NCBI RefSeq assembly: GCF_027497215.1
Contig: NZ_CP114904.1
Coordinates: 4,786,001 to 4,850,000, forward strand
Reading direction: 5' to 3'
DNA: 64,000 nt
Origin: Micromonospora sp. WMMD812
GTDB taxonomy: Bacteria; Actinomycetota; Actinomycetes; Mycobacteriales; Micromonosporaceae
Below the pieces are notes generated by a model. The model saw only the letters and a list, made by a program, of their open reading frames with translations. It searched no databases and had not been told where the DNA came from. Every line of letters starts with the position of its first letter. Position 1 is the stretch's first letter. Position numbers and translations under genes: made by a program. This document shows, piece after piece, positions 17,173-25,205 of the stretch.

Positions 17173-17913
17173 TCAGCGGAGGCTGGCGCGGGCGCTGAAG
17201 AGGATGCTGGCCAGCAGGAAGACGCCGTTGACCACGGTGAACGCGACCATCACCCAGAGCACCAGGGCCGGGGCGAAGAGCAGCACCAGCGCGGCCACGA
17301 AGATCACCGCGCCGTAGTCGCGGACCAGCTTCACCAGCCGCACCGGCAGCGAGGTCGAGGTGACGATGCTCGCCGCGTTCGGGCCCGCCTGCATGACAGA
17401 CGTGACCAGGTTCACCATCCAGGTGCCGGCGAACGCGGCGACCAGCCACGTCGGGGTGGACGGGTGCTGCGCCACCGCGGTCGCCCCGAGGGCCGCGACC
17501 AGGGCGATCTGGGCGGCCACGTCGCAGAGCACGTCGACCCGCGCGCCCGCCGGGCTGCGCTGGCCGGTCACCCGGGCGAGCTGGCCGTCCGCGCAGTCCA
17601 GGGCGTACGCCACCTGCCAGCCGACCAGCGCGAGCAACCCGACCACCCAGGCCGGCACCTCGCCCGCGGCGACCGGGCCGGCGAGCGCGACGACGCTCAC
17701 CGAGGTGGCCAGCCCGATCACCAGGTTCGTGATCGTCAGTGCGGTCGGGCGGAGCCCCAGACGGTGCCCGGCGACCGCGAAGGCGGCCCCCAACCACTGG
17801 CTGATCGACTCGCTGAACAGGCCGCCGCCCCGGTTGGTCCGGTGGAAGTCGGCCGCGGTCGGCTGGACGGGCTCAGCCAAGGTGGTCACGAAGGGCGTCA
17901 ACGTAGTCTCCAA
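17173..17913 (-). CDS. CDP-alcohol phosphatidyltransferase family protein
   Basis: The protein has 246 residues. The family signature D-x2-D-G-x2-A-R-x8-9-G-x3-D-x3-D is complete: DCADGQLAR, then PAGARVDVLCD. About six membrane helices surround it. These enzymes join a CDP-activated alcohol to another alcohol in the membrane to make a phosphodiester lipid. The first 41 bases overlap the end of the dehydrogenase gene in another frame, so the two are tightly coupled. With the nucleotidyltransferase at 18928-19659 it forms a plausible pathway: make a polyol phosphate, activate it with CTP, transfer it. The true acceptor is unknown. Confidence 0.9.
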   Translation of the reverse strand: METTLTPFVTTLAEPVQPTAADFHRTNRGGGLFSESISQWLGAAFAVAGHRLGLRPTALTITNLVIGLATSVSVVALAGPVAAGEVPAWVVGLLALVGWQVAYALDCADGQLARVTGQRSPAGARVDVLCDVAAQIALVAALGATAVAQHPSTPTWLVAAFAGTWMVNLVTSVMQAGPNAASIVTSTSLPVRLVKLVRDYGAVIFVAALVLLFAPALVLWVMVAFTVVNGVFLLASILFSARASLR

Positions 17914-18940
17914 GCCGGGTCCGCAGGTCGCCGGCGGACAGCGAGAGGTGTTCGAGGATGGTGTAGCGGTCCGGCCGGGTGCTGGGCGCGTAGTGGACCG
18001 CCTCGACGAACTGGTCGTCGGTCAGCCCCAGCTCCGCGGGGGTGGTGGCCAGGCCGTGCCGGTGCAGGCACCGGGCCAGCTGGCCGAACCGCTCCGGCTC
18101 GCCGCGCAGGAACGTGCAGAACAACGCGCCGAGCCCGGCCTGCTCCCCGTGCGAGGCGGTGCCGGGGAAGAGGTGGTCGATGGCGTGCGAGATCTCGTGG
18201 TCGCCGCCGCTGGCCGGCCGGGTCGACCCGCACACCGAACTCGCGAGCCCGCCGAGGATGAGCGCCTCGGCGAGCGTGGTGAGGAAACCGTCGTCGGTGA
18301 TCTTGCCGGGGTGGTTGACCAGGGCCTCGGCGCCGGACCGGGCCAGGGTCACGGCGAGGCCGTCGATCGGCTCGCCCCGGACCTCGTGGGCCAGCTCCCA
18401 GTCGGCGCAGGCGCTCAGGTTGCTCACCGCGTCCCCGATGCCCGCCTGGGTCTGCCGGTCCGGGCCGTTCTCCACGAAGTCCAGGTCGACGATCACCGCG
18501 ATCGGGATGTGCACCCCGTAGGAGCCCTTGCCGCCCTCGTGGTCCAGGGAGGCGGTCGGTGAGGCGATGCCGTCGTTGGCGAGCGAGGTCGCCACGCTCA
18601 CCATCGGGATGCCGTACCGGGTGGCGGCGTACTTGGCCGTGTCGATGGTCTTCCCACCGCCGATGCCGACCACGGCGTCGTACGAGCGGGACCGGAGCCG
18701 GTCGCCGAGCTCGTTCGCCGCGTCGATGGTGCCGCCGGCCACGGTGAAGACGTCGGCCGAACCCAGACTGGGCCGGCACAGCTCCACGATCTTCTCGCCC
18801 TGCCCCGGGCCGACCACCACGGCGACGTCGCCGCCGGCCGAGATGCGGCGGTCGGCGAGCAGCGGGCCGAGGTCCGCCACCGCGCCCCGCCGGACCTCGA
18901 TCAACAGGGGGGTGTTGACGGTACGGGCTAGTAGCGGCAC
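17873..18940 (-). CDS. glycerol-1-phosphate dehydrogenase-like iron-containing alcohol dehydrogenase
   Basis: This 355-residue enzyme belongs to the dehydroquinate synthase / group III alcohol dehydrogenase fold, closest in pattern to AraM/EgsA glycerol-1-phosphate dehydrogenases. Visible are the nucleotide-binding VVGIGGGKTIDTAKY, the metal-site region SLANDGIASPTASL, and the His cluster GGDHEISHAIDHLFP with SHGEQAGLG. Such enzymes reduce dihydroxyacetone phosphate (or a related keto-phosphate) to sn-glycerol-1-phosphate. It sits between a nucleotidyltransferase and a CDP-alcohol transferase and overlaps both, so its product is probably the polyol phosphate they use. Substrate identity is inferred. 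Confidence 0.88.
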   Translation of the reverse strand: MPLLARTVNTPLLIEVRRGAVADLGPLLADRRISAGGDVAVVVGPGQGEKIVELCRPSLGSADVFTVAGGTIDAANELGDRLRSRSYDAVVGIGGGKTIDTAKYAATRYGIPMVSVATSLANDGIASPTASLDHEGGKGSYGVHIPIAVIVDLDFVENGPDRQTQAGIGDAVSNLSACADWELAHEVRGEPIDGLAVTLARSGAEALVNHPGKITDDGFLTTLAEALILGGLASSVCGSTRPASGGDHEISHAIDHLFPGTASHGEQAGLGALFCTFLRGEPERFGQLARCLHRHGLATTPAELGLTDDQFVEAVHYAPSTRPDRYTILEHLSLSAGDLRTRLGDYVDALRDHLG

Positions 18941-19659
18941 GCGATCTCCCGCGCCCGGGCCAGGTCGGCGTGGTTGTCGACCTCGACCCAGGGGACGTCG
19001 CCGATGGGCGCCGCCCGCACCTCACCGCCCCGGTCGGCGAACTCCTGGTAGCCGTCCTCGTAGTAGAGGTTCGGGTCCCGCCGCCAGGTGGCCTCCAGCG
19101 CGTCGGCGAGCGCATCGGCCACCTGCGGCTCGATCAGCGTCGCGCCGATGTACTCCCCGTACGCCTCGCCCGGGTCCATCACCTTGGTGATCCGGGTGAG
19201 CTGGCCGGCGGCGTCGAAGGTGGTCTTCATCTCCTCCTCGGCCAGCGGCTTCAGGGTGTCGACGGCGAGCAGGATGCCCGGCCCGCGCTCGGCGAGCAGC
19301 GTCTTCTCCACGCTGACCGGGTGCACGGTGTCGCCGTTGACCAGCAGCACACCCCGCGCGAAGTGCTCGCGGGCCAGCCAGAGCGAGTACGCGTTGTTCC
19401 ACTCCTCGGCCTTGTCGTTGTGCACCAGGGTGAGGGTGACGCCGTACCGCTTCTCCAGGTCGGCCTGCCGATCCCGGACGGCGTCGGCCGCGTAGCCGAC
19501 CACGATCACGATCTCGGTGAGCCCCACCTCGGCCAGGTTGCCGAGGGCGATGTCCAGGATGGTGACGTCGCCGTCTACCGGGACGAGCGCCTTGGGCAGT
19601 GTGTCGGTGTACGGGCGCAGCCGGCGCCCCGCCCCGGCTGCGAGCACCATCCCGATCAT
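18928..19659 (-). CDS. sugar/polyol-phosphate nucleotidyltransferase (phosphocholine cytidylyltransferase-like)
   Basis: This 243-residue protein is a single NTP-transferase domain. It has the pyrophosphorylase signature VLAAGAGRRLRPYTDTLPKAL at the N-terminus, LLVNGDTVHP with the metal-binding Asp, and ITKVMDPGEAYGEYIGATLI near the centre. It most resembles LicC-type cytidylyltransferases. I start it at the ATG giving MIGMVLAAG; an in-frame ATG lies 11 codons upstream. It is the first gene of the three-gene operon and overlaps the dehydrogenase gene by 13 bases. CTP rather than UTP as donor is inferred from the CDP-alcohol transferase in the same operon. Confidence 0.88.
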   Translation of the reverse strand: MIGMVLAAGAGRRLRPYTDTLPKALVPVDGDVTILDIALGNLAEVGLTEIVIVVGYAADAVRDRQADLEKRYGVTLTLVHNDKAEEWNNAYSLWLAREHFARGVLLVNGDTVHPVSVEKTLLAERGPGILLAVDTLKPLAEEEMKTTFDAAGQLTRITKVMDPGEAYGEYIGATLIEPQVADALADALEATWRRDPNLYYEDGYQEFADRGGEVRAAPIGDVPWVEVDNHADLARAREIACRY

Positions 19660-19904
19660 CCCGGCTTCCCCCCTCGTACGACTCCCGGTCACCGGGCGAG
19701 GATAGCGCCGCCTGCCGGCCGGCCTCCGGTCAACCGGGGTTCACCCGATGCTCATCCGGAGTATCCCTGGTGTCGCCGTCCGCGCGACAGCCCGGTTCGG
19801 CGGGCGAAGTCCCGGCGTGGCGAGGATGTCCGGTCTTGTCCCCGTAACATCGACGGCCCACCATGTCCCTACCGGATGCCACCGTCCCAAAGGGGTGATG
19901 CGTG

Positions 19905-20297
19905 ATGCAGGTACGGGAAGCGATGTCGAGCCAGGTTCTCGTGGTCGGTCCGGAGCACACGCTCCGACAGGCGGCGACGATGATGTCGGCCCGCGGGATC
20001 GGTTCGGCCGTCGTGATCGACCCGGACTCCGAGGGGATCGGGATCATGACCGAACGCGATGTGCTCAACGCCATCGGAGCCGGGTTGGACTGTGACGTCG
20101 AGCGCACCGGCGCCCACCTGACCTGGGACGCCGTCTACGCCGGGCCGGACTGGACCATCGAGGAGGCGGCCGCGGCGATGGCCCGCGGCGGCTTCCGGCA
20201 CCTGGTGGTGCTCGACGGCCGTGAGGTGGCCGGGGTGATCTCGGTCCGGGACATCATGCGGGTCTGGGCCGAGACCCGGATGGTCAACGCCGGCTGA
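19905..20297 (+). CDS. two-CBS-domain protein
   Basis: The 130-residue protein is built of two CBS motifs: residues about 1-60 (VREAMSSQVLVVGPEHTLRQ, GIGSAVVID, GIMTERDV) and about 70-125 (DWTIEEAAAAMARGGFRHLVVLDG, GVISVRDIM). Stand-alone CBS pairs bind adenine nucleotides or similar ligands and modulate other proteins. A GTG directly before the ATG is an equally possible start; AAGGGG lies 6-9 bases upstream. It is separated by over 200 bases from the divergent nucleotidyltransferase gene and shows no obvious functional partner. Confidence 0.88.
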   Translation: MQVREAMSSQVLVVGPEHTLRQAATMMSARGIGSAVVIDPDSEGIGIMTERDVLNAIGAGLDCDVERTGAHLTWDAVYAGPDWTIEEAAAAMARGGFRHLVVLDGREVAGVISVRDIMRVWAETRMVNAG

Positions 20298-20429
20298 CCG
20301 GTGTCCGACCTCGCCGGCCACGGGGTCGACCCGCCGTGCGGGCGACGTCGTGGCAGGTGTGGCGGGCGGATAGACGGGTAAGGATCCCTCACGGGCCCGG
20401 AGAGGCCGCGGCCCGTGGGGGAGGCCGTC

Positions 20430-20888
20430 ATGCGCAGCGCGGAGCGGTTGGTCGAGCAGCAGTACGCGATGCTCCTGCGGCGCGACGTCGCCCGGCTGCC
20501 CGACCTCTACGCCCGGGACGCCTTCTATGCGATGCCCGGCGTCACGGTGCGCCCGATCGAGCTGCCCGCCCTGCTCCGGACCTGGACCGGCGCCTTCCCC
20601 GACCTGCGGGTGGACCCCGTCGGCCGGGTGCAGACCACCGGCGGGGCGGCCGTGGAGCAGCGCCTCACCGGCACCCACACCGGGGTGCTGCACTCGCCGT
20701 TCGGCACGGTCGCGCCGACCGGGCGGACGGTCAGCTGGGACGTGGTGGACGTGGTCCGGGTGCGCCGGGGGCGCATCGCCGCCTGGCGGTCCTACTTCGA
20801 CTGGGCGCAGCTCCTCGCGGCGCTCGGCCTGCACCTGGAGGGGCTTTCGCGCGAGCCGCAGCACGACCCGCTCGCCCTTCCGGTCTGA
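20430..20888 (+). CDS. SnoaL-like / ester cyclase family protein (NTF2 fold)
   Basis: This 152-residue protein has the small alpha-beta barrel pattern of NTF2-like proteins: VEQQYAMLLRRDVARLPDLYA at the N-terminus, TWTGAFPDLRVDPVG in the middle, and DVVRVRRGRIAAWRSYFDWAQLLAALG at the C-terminus. Members include polyketide cyclases, limonene-epoxide-hydrolase-like enzymes and many of unknown function. I chose the ATG because GGGGGAGG lies 6 bases before it; a GTG lies 15 bases upstream. Its substrate is unknown. Confidence 0.82.
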   Translation: MRSAERLVEQQYAMLLRRDVARLPDLYARDAFYAMPGVTVRPIELPALLRTWTGAFPDLRVDPVGRVQTTGGAAVEQRLTGTHTGVLHSPFGTVAPTGRTVSWDVVDVVRVRRGRIAAWRSYFDWAQLLAALGLHLEGLSREPQHDPLALPV

Positions 20889-20995
20889 CTTGCCGACCAG
20901 CGGGTCCACCCAGGTCACCCGACCCGGTGGCTCAGGATGCGGACATCGCCGTGCCGTCGGCGCGCCCCCGGTGGCCGGCCGTACGCTCAACAGCC

Positions 20996-22090
20996 ATGAC
21001 CGCCGAGCAGCTGATCTCCTTCGCCCGTGGGGCTCCGTCGCTGGACATCGTCGATGTCGAGGGGCTCAAGGCCGCCGCCGTCCGCGCCTTCGACGCCGAC
21101 CCCTCGGGGATCACGGCGTACGGCACCTCCGTCGGCTACCCGCCCCTGCGGAAGTGGATCGCGGAGAAGCACGGGGTGGCACCGGAGCAGGTGCTGGTCA
21201 CCAACGGCTCGCTCCAGGCCGACGCCTTCCTCTTCGACCACCTGGTCCGCCCCGGCGACGCGGTGGTCGTCGAGCGCCCGACGTACGACCGGACGCTGCA
21301 GAACCTCCAGCGGATGGGGAGCGAGCTGCACGGCGTCTCGATCCAGCCGGACGGCCTCGACACCGCCGAGCTGCGCAAGCTGCTGGAGTCCGGCGTCCGT
21401 CCCCGGCTCGCACACATCATTCCGAACTACCAGAACCCGGCCGGTGTGACGCTCTCTTTGGAGAAGCGACGCGAGCTGCTCGACCTCGCCGCGGAGTACG
21501 AGTTCACGATCTTCGAGGACGACCCGTACGCGGACATCCGGTTCCGGGGCGAGGCGCTGCCGTCGATGCTCTCGCTGGACACCCGCCACGTGGTGGTGCA
21601 CGCCTCCAGCTTCACCAAGACGGTCTGCCCCGGCGTCCGGGTCGGCTACCTGGTCGGCCCGGCGGACCTGATCGCGGACATCGCGAAGAACGCGACCAGT
21701 CTCTACATCTCGCCCGGCATGGTCGCCCAGGCGATCGTGCACCAGTTCTGCGTCTCCGGCGAGATCGACCGCTCGATCGAGACCGTCCGGGCCGCCCTGG
21801 GCGAGCGGGCCCGGGTGCTCGCCGAGTCGCTGCGCCGGCACCTCCCGCAGGCCCGGTTCGTGGAGCCCGACGGGGGCTACTTCCTGTGGGTGGAGTTCCC
21901 GGAGGACGTCCTGGCCGACCGGCTCGCCCCGGCCGCCGCCGAGCGTGGCGTGGCGGTGGTCAAGGGCAGCGACTTCGTGGTCGACGGCGGGCGGCACGCG
22001 CTGCGGCTGGCCTTCTCCGCGGTCACCGCCGACAAGATCGACGAAGGGGTCCGCCGGCTCGCCGAGGCCGTGGAAGCGGTCCGCTCCTGA
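20996..22090 (+). CDS. PLP-dependent aminotransferase, fold type I (2-aminoadipate/MocR-catalytic type)
   Basis: The enzyme has 364 residues. N-terminal substrate and cofactor segments are SFARGAPSLD and GYPPLRKWIAEKHG, then VLVTNGSLQADAFL. IIPNYQNPAGVTLSLEKR carries the conserved Asn and the pyridine-ring Asp region follows (FTIFEDDPYADIRF). The Schiff-base Lys is in SSFTKTVCPGVRVGYLVGP, and the C-terminal Arg in GRHALRLAFSAV. This matches the aminotransferase domain of MocR/LysN-like proteins without a DNA-binding domain. Amino acid specificity is not readable. A perfect 10-bp hairpin follows the stop by one base. Confidence 0.92.
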   Translation: MTAEQLISFARGAPSLDIVDVEGLKAAAVRAFDADPSGITAYGTSVGYPPLRKWIAEKHGVAPEQVLVTNGSLQADAFLFDHLVRPGDAVVVERPTYDRTLQNLQRMGSELHGVSIQPDGLDTAELRKLLESGVRPRLAHIIPNYQNPAGVTLSLEKRRELLDLAAEYEFTIFEDDPYADIRFRGEALPSMLSLDTRHVVVHASSFTKTVCPGVRVGYLVGPADLIADIAKNATSLYISPGMVAQAIVHQFCVSGEIDRSIETVRAALGERARVLAESLRRHLPQARFVEPDGGYFLWVEFPEDVLADRLAPAAAERGVAVVKGSDFVVDGGRHALRLAFSAVTADKIDEGVRRLAEAVEAVRS

Positions 22091-22091
22091 A

Positions 22092-22115
22092 ATTCTGTCG
22101 GGTTTCCGACAGAAT
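22092..22115 (+). terminator. 10-bp-arm hairpin directly after the aminotransferase stop
   Basis: ATTCTGTCGG (22092-22101), loop GTTT, CCGACAGAAT (22106-22115) are exact inverted arms. It is less GC-rich than the surroundings, begins one base after the stop codon and lacks a T-run. Terminator is the likeliest role; an operator for the CorA gene 330 bases downstream is possible. Confidence 0.6.
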
Positions 22116-22446
22116 GACGGTACCGGCCGTTCCGGGACTCCCCTCCGGGCGGCCGACGGCCCACAATGCTGCGAGCGTCACTCACCACGTGTAGCCGACG
22201 TCACCGCCCGAGCCTGCGGCCATCGCGCCGGCAGGTCGCCGGGCCGGCTCGCGCGATCATCACGATGAGTGGCGTGACCAGCACAACCCCCGCCCCCACA
22301 GGGCGCCGGGTGGGCCGGGTCGTCCCCTTCTACCCCCCGATGCGACCCGGCCCGCCCGGTGCCACCACGGCCCGTGCCGTCACGGGCGGTGACCGTTGCG
22401 TGCGGCGTAACCTGCAATCCGCAGCGGAATGTGGAGAGGGGGCGCG
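22116..22446. other. 331-base gap before the CorA gene
   Basis: No reading frame with convincing coding character was found here on either strand. The last bases before the CorA start hold its ribosome-binding site (GGAGAGGGGG). No riboswitch pattern (M-box or similar) was recognised, although a magnesium transporter follows. Confidence 0.5.
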
Positions 22447-23595
22447 ATGACCTATCGGGCGCAGCAGGGGCGGACGCCCCCGGAACAGGGCGAACGGGCG
22501 CACCGGCCGCGGGCCTGGGCGGCCCCGGTCCGGGCGATGAGCCGCATCCTCAGCGCCGACGGCTCCCACCCCACGCCCGCCCCGGCCGGGGTGGGGCACA
22601 ACGCGGTGGTCGACTGCGCGCTCTACGTCGACGGCCGGCGGCAGCCCGGTGACTGGACCTACGCCGACGCGCTGGCCGCCGCCCGCCGCGAGGAGAACGG
22701 CTTCGTCTGGCTCGGGCTGCACCAGCCGGAGCTCGAGGAGATGACCGCCATCGCGGAGACGTACGGCCTGCACGAGCTCGCCGTCGAGGACGCGGTCAAG
22801 GCAGAGCAGCGGCCCAAGCTGGAGCAGTTCGGCGACGTCAGCTTCCTGGTCCTGCGGACCGCACGGTACTGCGAGCACGCGGAGCTGACCGAGAACTCGG
22901 AGGTGGTCGAGACCGGGCAGGTGATGCTCTTCATCGGCCCGAACTTCCTGATCAGCGTCCGGCACGGGGACGCCTGCCGGCTCTCCCCGGTCCGCGCCGA
23001 CCTGGAGACCAAGCAGGACCTGCTGCTCCAGGGGCCCTGGGCGGTCGCGTACGCGATCACCGACCGCGTGGTCGACCTCTACCTGGAGGTGGCCGACCAG
23101 ATCGAGGACGACCTGGACGTGCTGGAGGCCGAGGTCTTCGACCGCAACGGCAGCGGACGGATCCAGCGGATATACCAGATGAAGCGCGAGCTGGTGGAGT
23201 TCAAGCGGGCCGTGGTGCCGCTACAGCGCCCGCTGCTGACGCTGACCTCCCAGGTCAACCGCGAGGTGCCGAAGGAGATCCGGCGCTACTTCCGGGACGT
23301 GCAGGACCATCTCAGCCGCACCGTCGAGCAGGTGAACTCCTACGACGACCTGCTGAACTCGATCCTCCAGGCCCGGCTCGCCCAGGTCACCGTCGACCAG
23401 AACAACGACATGCGCAAGATCGCCGCCTGGGCCGCCATCGCCGCGTTCTGGACCGGTGTCGCCGGCATCTACGGCATGAACTTCGACAACATGCCCGAGC
23501 TGAAGATGAGGTACGGCTACCCGACCGTGCTGGCCCTGATGCTCGCCGTCTCCCTCTACCTCTACCGCTGGTTCCGCCGCAACGGCTGGCTCTGA
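22447..23595 (+). CDS. corA: CorA-family magnesium/cobalt transporter
   Basis: The protein has 382 residues. A long cytoplasmic domain (to about residue 320) contains the helical stalk (VDLYLEVADQIEDDLDVLEAEVFD and KRELVEFKRAVVPLQRPL). Two C-terminal membrane helices follow, with the invariant loop motif GMN in GIYGMNFDNMPEL, and a short basic tail. The family forms pentameric channels for Mg2+ uptake. The N-terminal about 45 residues are Pro/Arg-rich and poorly conserved. ATG with GGAGAGGGGG ahead. It stands alone and converges on the gene at 23750-24502. Confidence 0.95.
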   Translation: MTYRAQQGRTPPEQGERAHRPRAWAAPVRAMSRILSADGSHPTPAPAGVGHNAVVDCALYVDGRRQPGDWTYADALAAARREENGFVWLGLHQPELEEMTAIAETYGLHELAVEDAVKAEQRPKLEQFGDVSFLVLRTARYCEHAELTENSEVVETGQVMLFIGPNFLISVRHGDACRLSPVRADLETKQDLLLQGPWAVAYAITDRVVDLYLEVADQIEDDLDVLEAEVFDRNGSGRIQRIYQMKRELVEFKRAVVPLQRPLLTLTSQVNREVPKEIRRYFRDVQDHLSRTVEQVNSYDDLLNSILQARLAQVTVDQNNDMRKIAAWAAIAAFWTGVAGIYGMNFDNMPELKMRYGYPTVLALMLAVSLYLYRWFRRNGWL

Positions 23596-23696
23596 CCGCA
23601 CCGACTGGCGCTGACCGCACCGGCGTCGGCCGACGACGGCGGCCCGGGATCGGGCCGGCCCGGCGGTGCGCGGTGAACCACGGCCCGAACACGAAA

Positions 23697-23731
23697 GCGC
23701 CGGCGTGGCGGGTCACCCCGCTCGCCGGCGC
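23697..23731. terminator. bidirectional hairpin between convergent genes
   Basis: GCGCCGGCG (23697-23705) and CGCCGGCGC (23723-23731) are exact arms, and the interior GCGGG/CCCGC can extend the stem with a mismatch. It is flanked by GAAA and CTTCC and lies between corA and the gene at 23750-24502. Confidence 0.7.
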
Positions 23732-23749
23732 CTTCCGTTGTCGCCGCGG

Positions 23750-24502
23750 TCAGCGACGCCCGTTGGTGCGGGCGGTGTCCTTGCCCAGCGCCTTGGTGAG
23801 GTCGTCCGCCGGGCGGCCGGAGACGTCCTTGGCGCCCTCGGCCACCGACGGGACCTTGTCCGTCGGCTGGACCTTCGACTTGGTGGTCGCCGGGGTGGTG
23901 GAGGCACTGCTGCCACCGGCCACGGCCGAGCTGCCGGCCCCGGTCGGGCCACCGCCCATTCCGGACGCGCTCGCGTCGGCCATCTTCGCTCCGGCCGCCG
24001 TCGGGCGGGTCTGCACCTCGATGGTGTCCACCTCGTCCCGCATCGGCTCCAGGTTGCGGGTCGGGTCGTACTCGGCCCACTCCTGCTGCTCGCGGCGGCG
24101 CCGCATGGCCATCGCGCCAGCCAGACCGGCGATCGCGCCGGCGGCCAGCAGGCCCGTCATCATCGAACCGCGACGCCGCGGCTGCTTCTTCTTCCCGCTG
24201 ATCCGCATGTTCCTCGACTTCGCCTTCCTGGTCATCGAACCTGCCTGCACGGCGCCCTCGCGGGCGGCCGCGGCGAGCGGTGCGAGCGAGGTGCGCGTCG
24301 TCCCCCAGCCGGTCGCGGCGCCGTCACGCATCCTCGCCGCCGTCGGTCCGACGTAGTCCCGGGCCGCCTGGACCCGCGGGCCGACGGTCGCACCGGCGCC
24401 CCTCGCGGCGTACGTGGCCGCCTGCATCAGGTGGCTGATGCTCTGGTTCAGCTCGGCCCGGGCCAGCTGCCCCTGGGACTTGCGTCGTCCCATTCCAAAC
24501 AC
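23750..24502 (-). CDS. uncharacterised actinobacterial protein with one membrane helix and disordered tail
   Basis: This 250-residue protein is not one I can name. Residues about 1-90 are Ala-rich and helical (ARAELNQSISHLMQAATYAARG, then RDYVGPTAARMRDG). A basic stretch (SRNMRISGKKKQPRRRG) leads into a hydrophobic Ala/Gly helix at about 113-130, then MRRRREQQEWAEYDP, and a low-complexity Ser/Thr/Ala C-terminus of about 90 residues. I set the start at a GTG seven bases after AGGAGG, which gives VFGMGRRK. It converges on corA and diverges from the cyclophilin gene. The function is unknown. Confidence 0.7.
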   Translation of the reverse strand: MFGMGRRKSQGQLARAELNQSISHLMQAATYAARGAGATVGPRVQAARDYVGPTAARMRDGAATGWGTTRTSLAPLAAAAREGAVQAGSMTRKAKSRNMRISGKKKQPRRRGSMMTGLLAAGAIAGLAGAMAMRRRREQQEWAEYDPTRNLEPMRDEVDTIEVQTRPTAAGAKMADASASGMGGGPTGAGSSAVAGGSSASTTPATTKSKVQPTDKVPSVAEGAKDVSGRPADDLTKALGKDTARTNGRR

Positions 24503-24619
24503 GGTCCCACCTCCTGGGAGTTGTTCCTTCGTCATCCTCCACCTTCGGATGCCTCCGCGATGCCAGATCGGGCACATGGGAGGATCCGCATGGAACTGAC
24601 CAACGAGTGAGGAGTACCC

Positions 24620-25150
24620 GTGGCCGAGGCTGTCTACGCCACCTTGCACACCAACGCTGGCCCGATCCGGCTGGAGCTCTTCCCCAACCACGCGCCGAAG
24701 ACCGTCCGCAACTTCGTCGAACTGGCCGAGGGGAAGCGCGAGTACACCGACCCGCGCACCGGCCAGCCGGGCAACGGGCCGTATTACGACGGCACCATCT
24801 CGCACCGCGTCATCGCCGGCTTCATGATCCAGATGGGTGACCCGACGGGCACCGGTCGCGGTGGGCCGGGCTACAAGTTCGCGGACGAGTTCCACCCGGA
24901 ACTGCGCTTCGACCGGCCGTACCTGCTCGCCATGGCGAACGCCGGGCCGGGCACCAACGGCTCGCAGTTCTTCATCACCGTCGCCCCGACGCCGCACCTG
25001 ACCAACCGGCACACCATCTTCGGGCAGGTCGCGGACGAGCAGTCGGCGAAGGTCGTGGACTCGATCGCCAACACCCCGACCGGTCCGAGCGACCGTCCGC
25101 TCCAGGACGTGGTCATCGAGCGGGTCGAGATCGAGGGCAACGCTGACTGA
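24620..25150 (+). CDS. peptidyl-prolyl cis-trans isomerase, cyclophilin type
   Basis: The enzyme has 176 residues, a single cyclophilin domain without a signal peptide, so cytoplasmic. Catalytic landmarks are HRVIAGFMIQMGD (active-site Arg, Phe and Gln-Met), GPGTNGSQFFITVAPTPHLTNRHTIFGQV, and the C-terminal VIERVEIEG. It speeds isomerisation of Xaa-Pro bonds during folding. The GTG start is preceded by GAGGAG. The rhomboid protease gene follows 55 bases later on the same strand, a frequent actinobacterial order. Confidence 0.95.
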   Translation: MAEAVYATLHTNAGPIRLELFPNHAPKTVRNFVELAEGKREYTDPRTGQPGNGPYYDGTISHRVIAGFMIQMGDPTGTGRGGPGYKFADEFHPELRFDRPYLLAMANAGPGTNGSQFFITVAPTPHLTNRHTIFGQVADEQSAKVVDSIANTPTGPSDRPLQDVVIERVEIEGNAD

Positions 25151-25205
25151 GGCGTCCGCGAGGTACCTTTGCTCGCATGACTGAGCGCTCCGGAGGGCGG
25201 GGACG

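Noticed and set aside
13041..19659. Complete exopolysaccharide or secondary-metabolite cluster
   Set aside because: The sugar transferase and GT4 have no flippase, polymerase, PKS or NRPS neighbours, and fpg interrupts the region.
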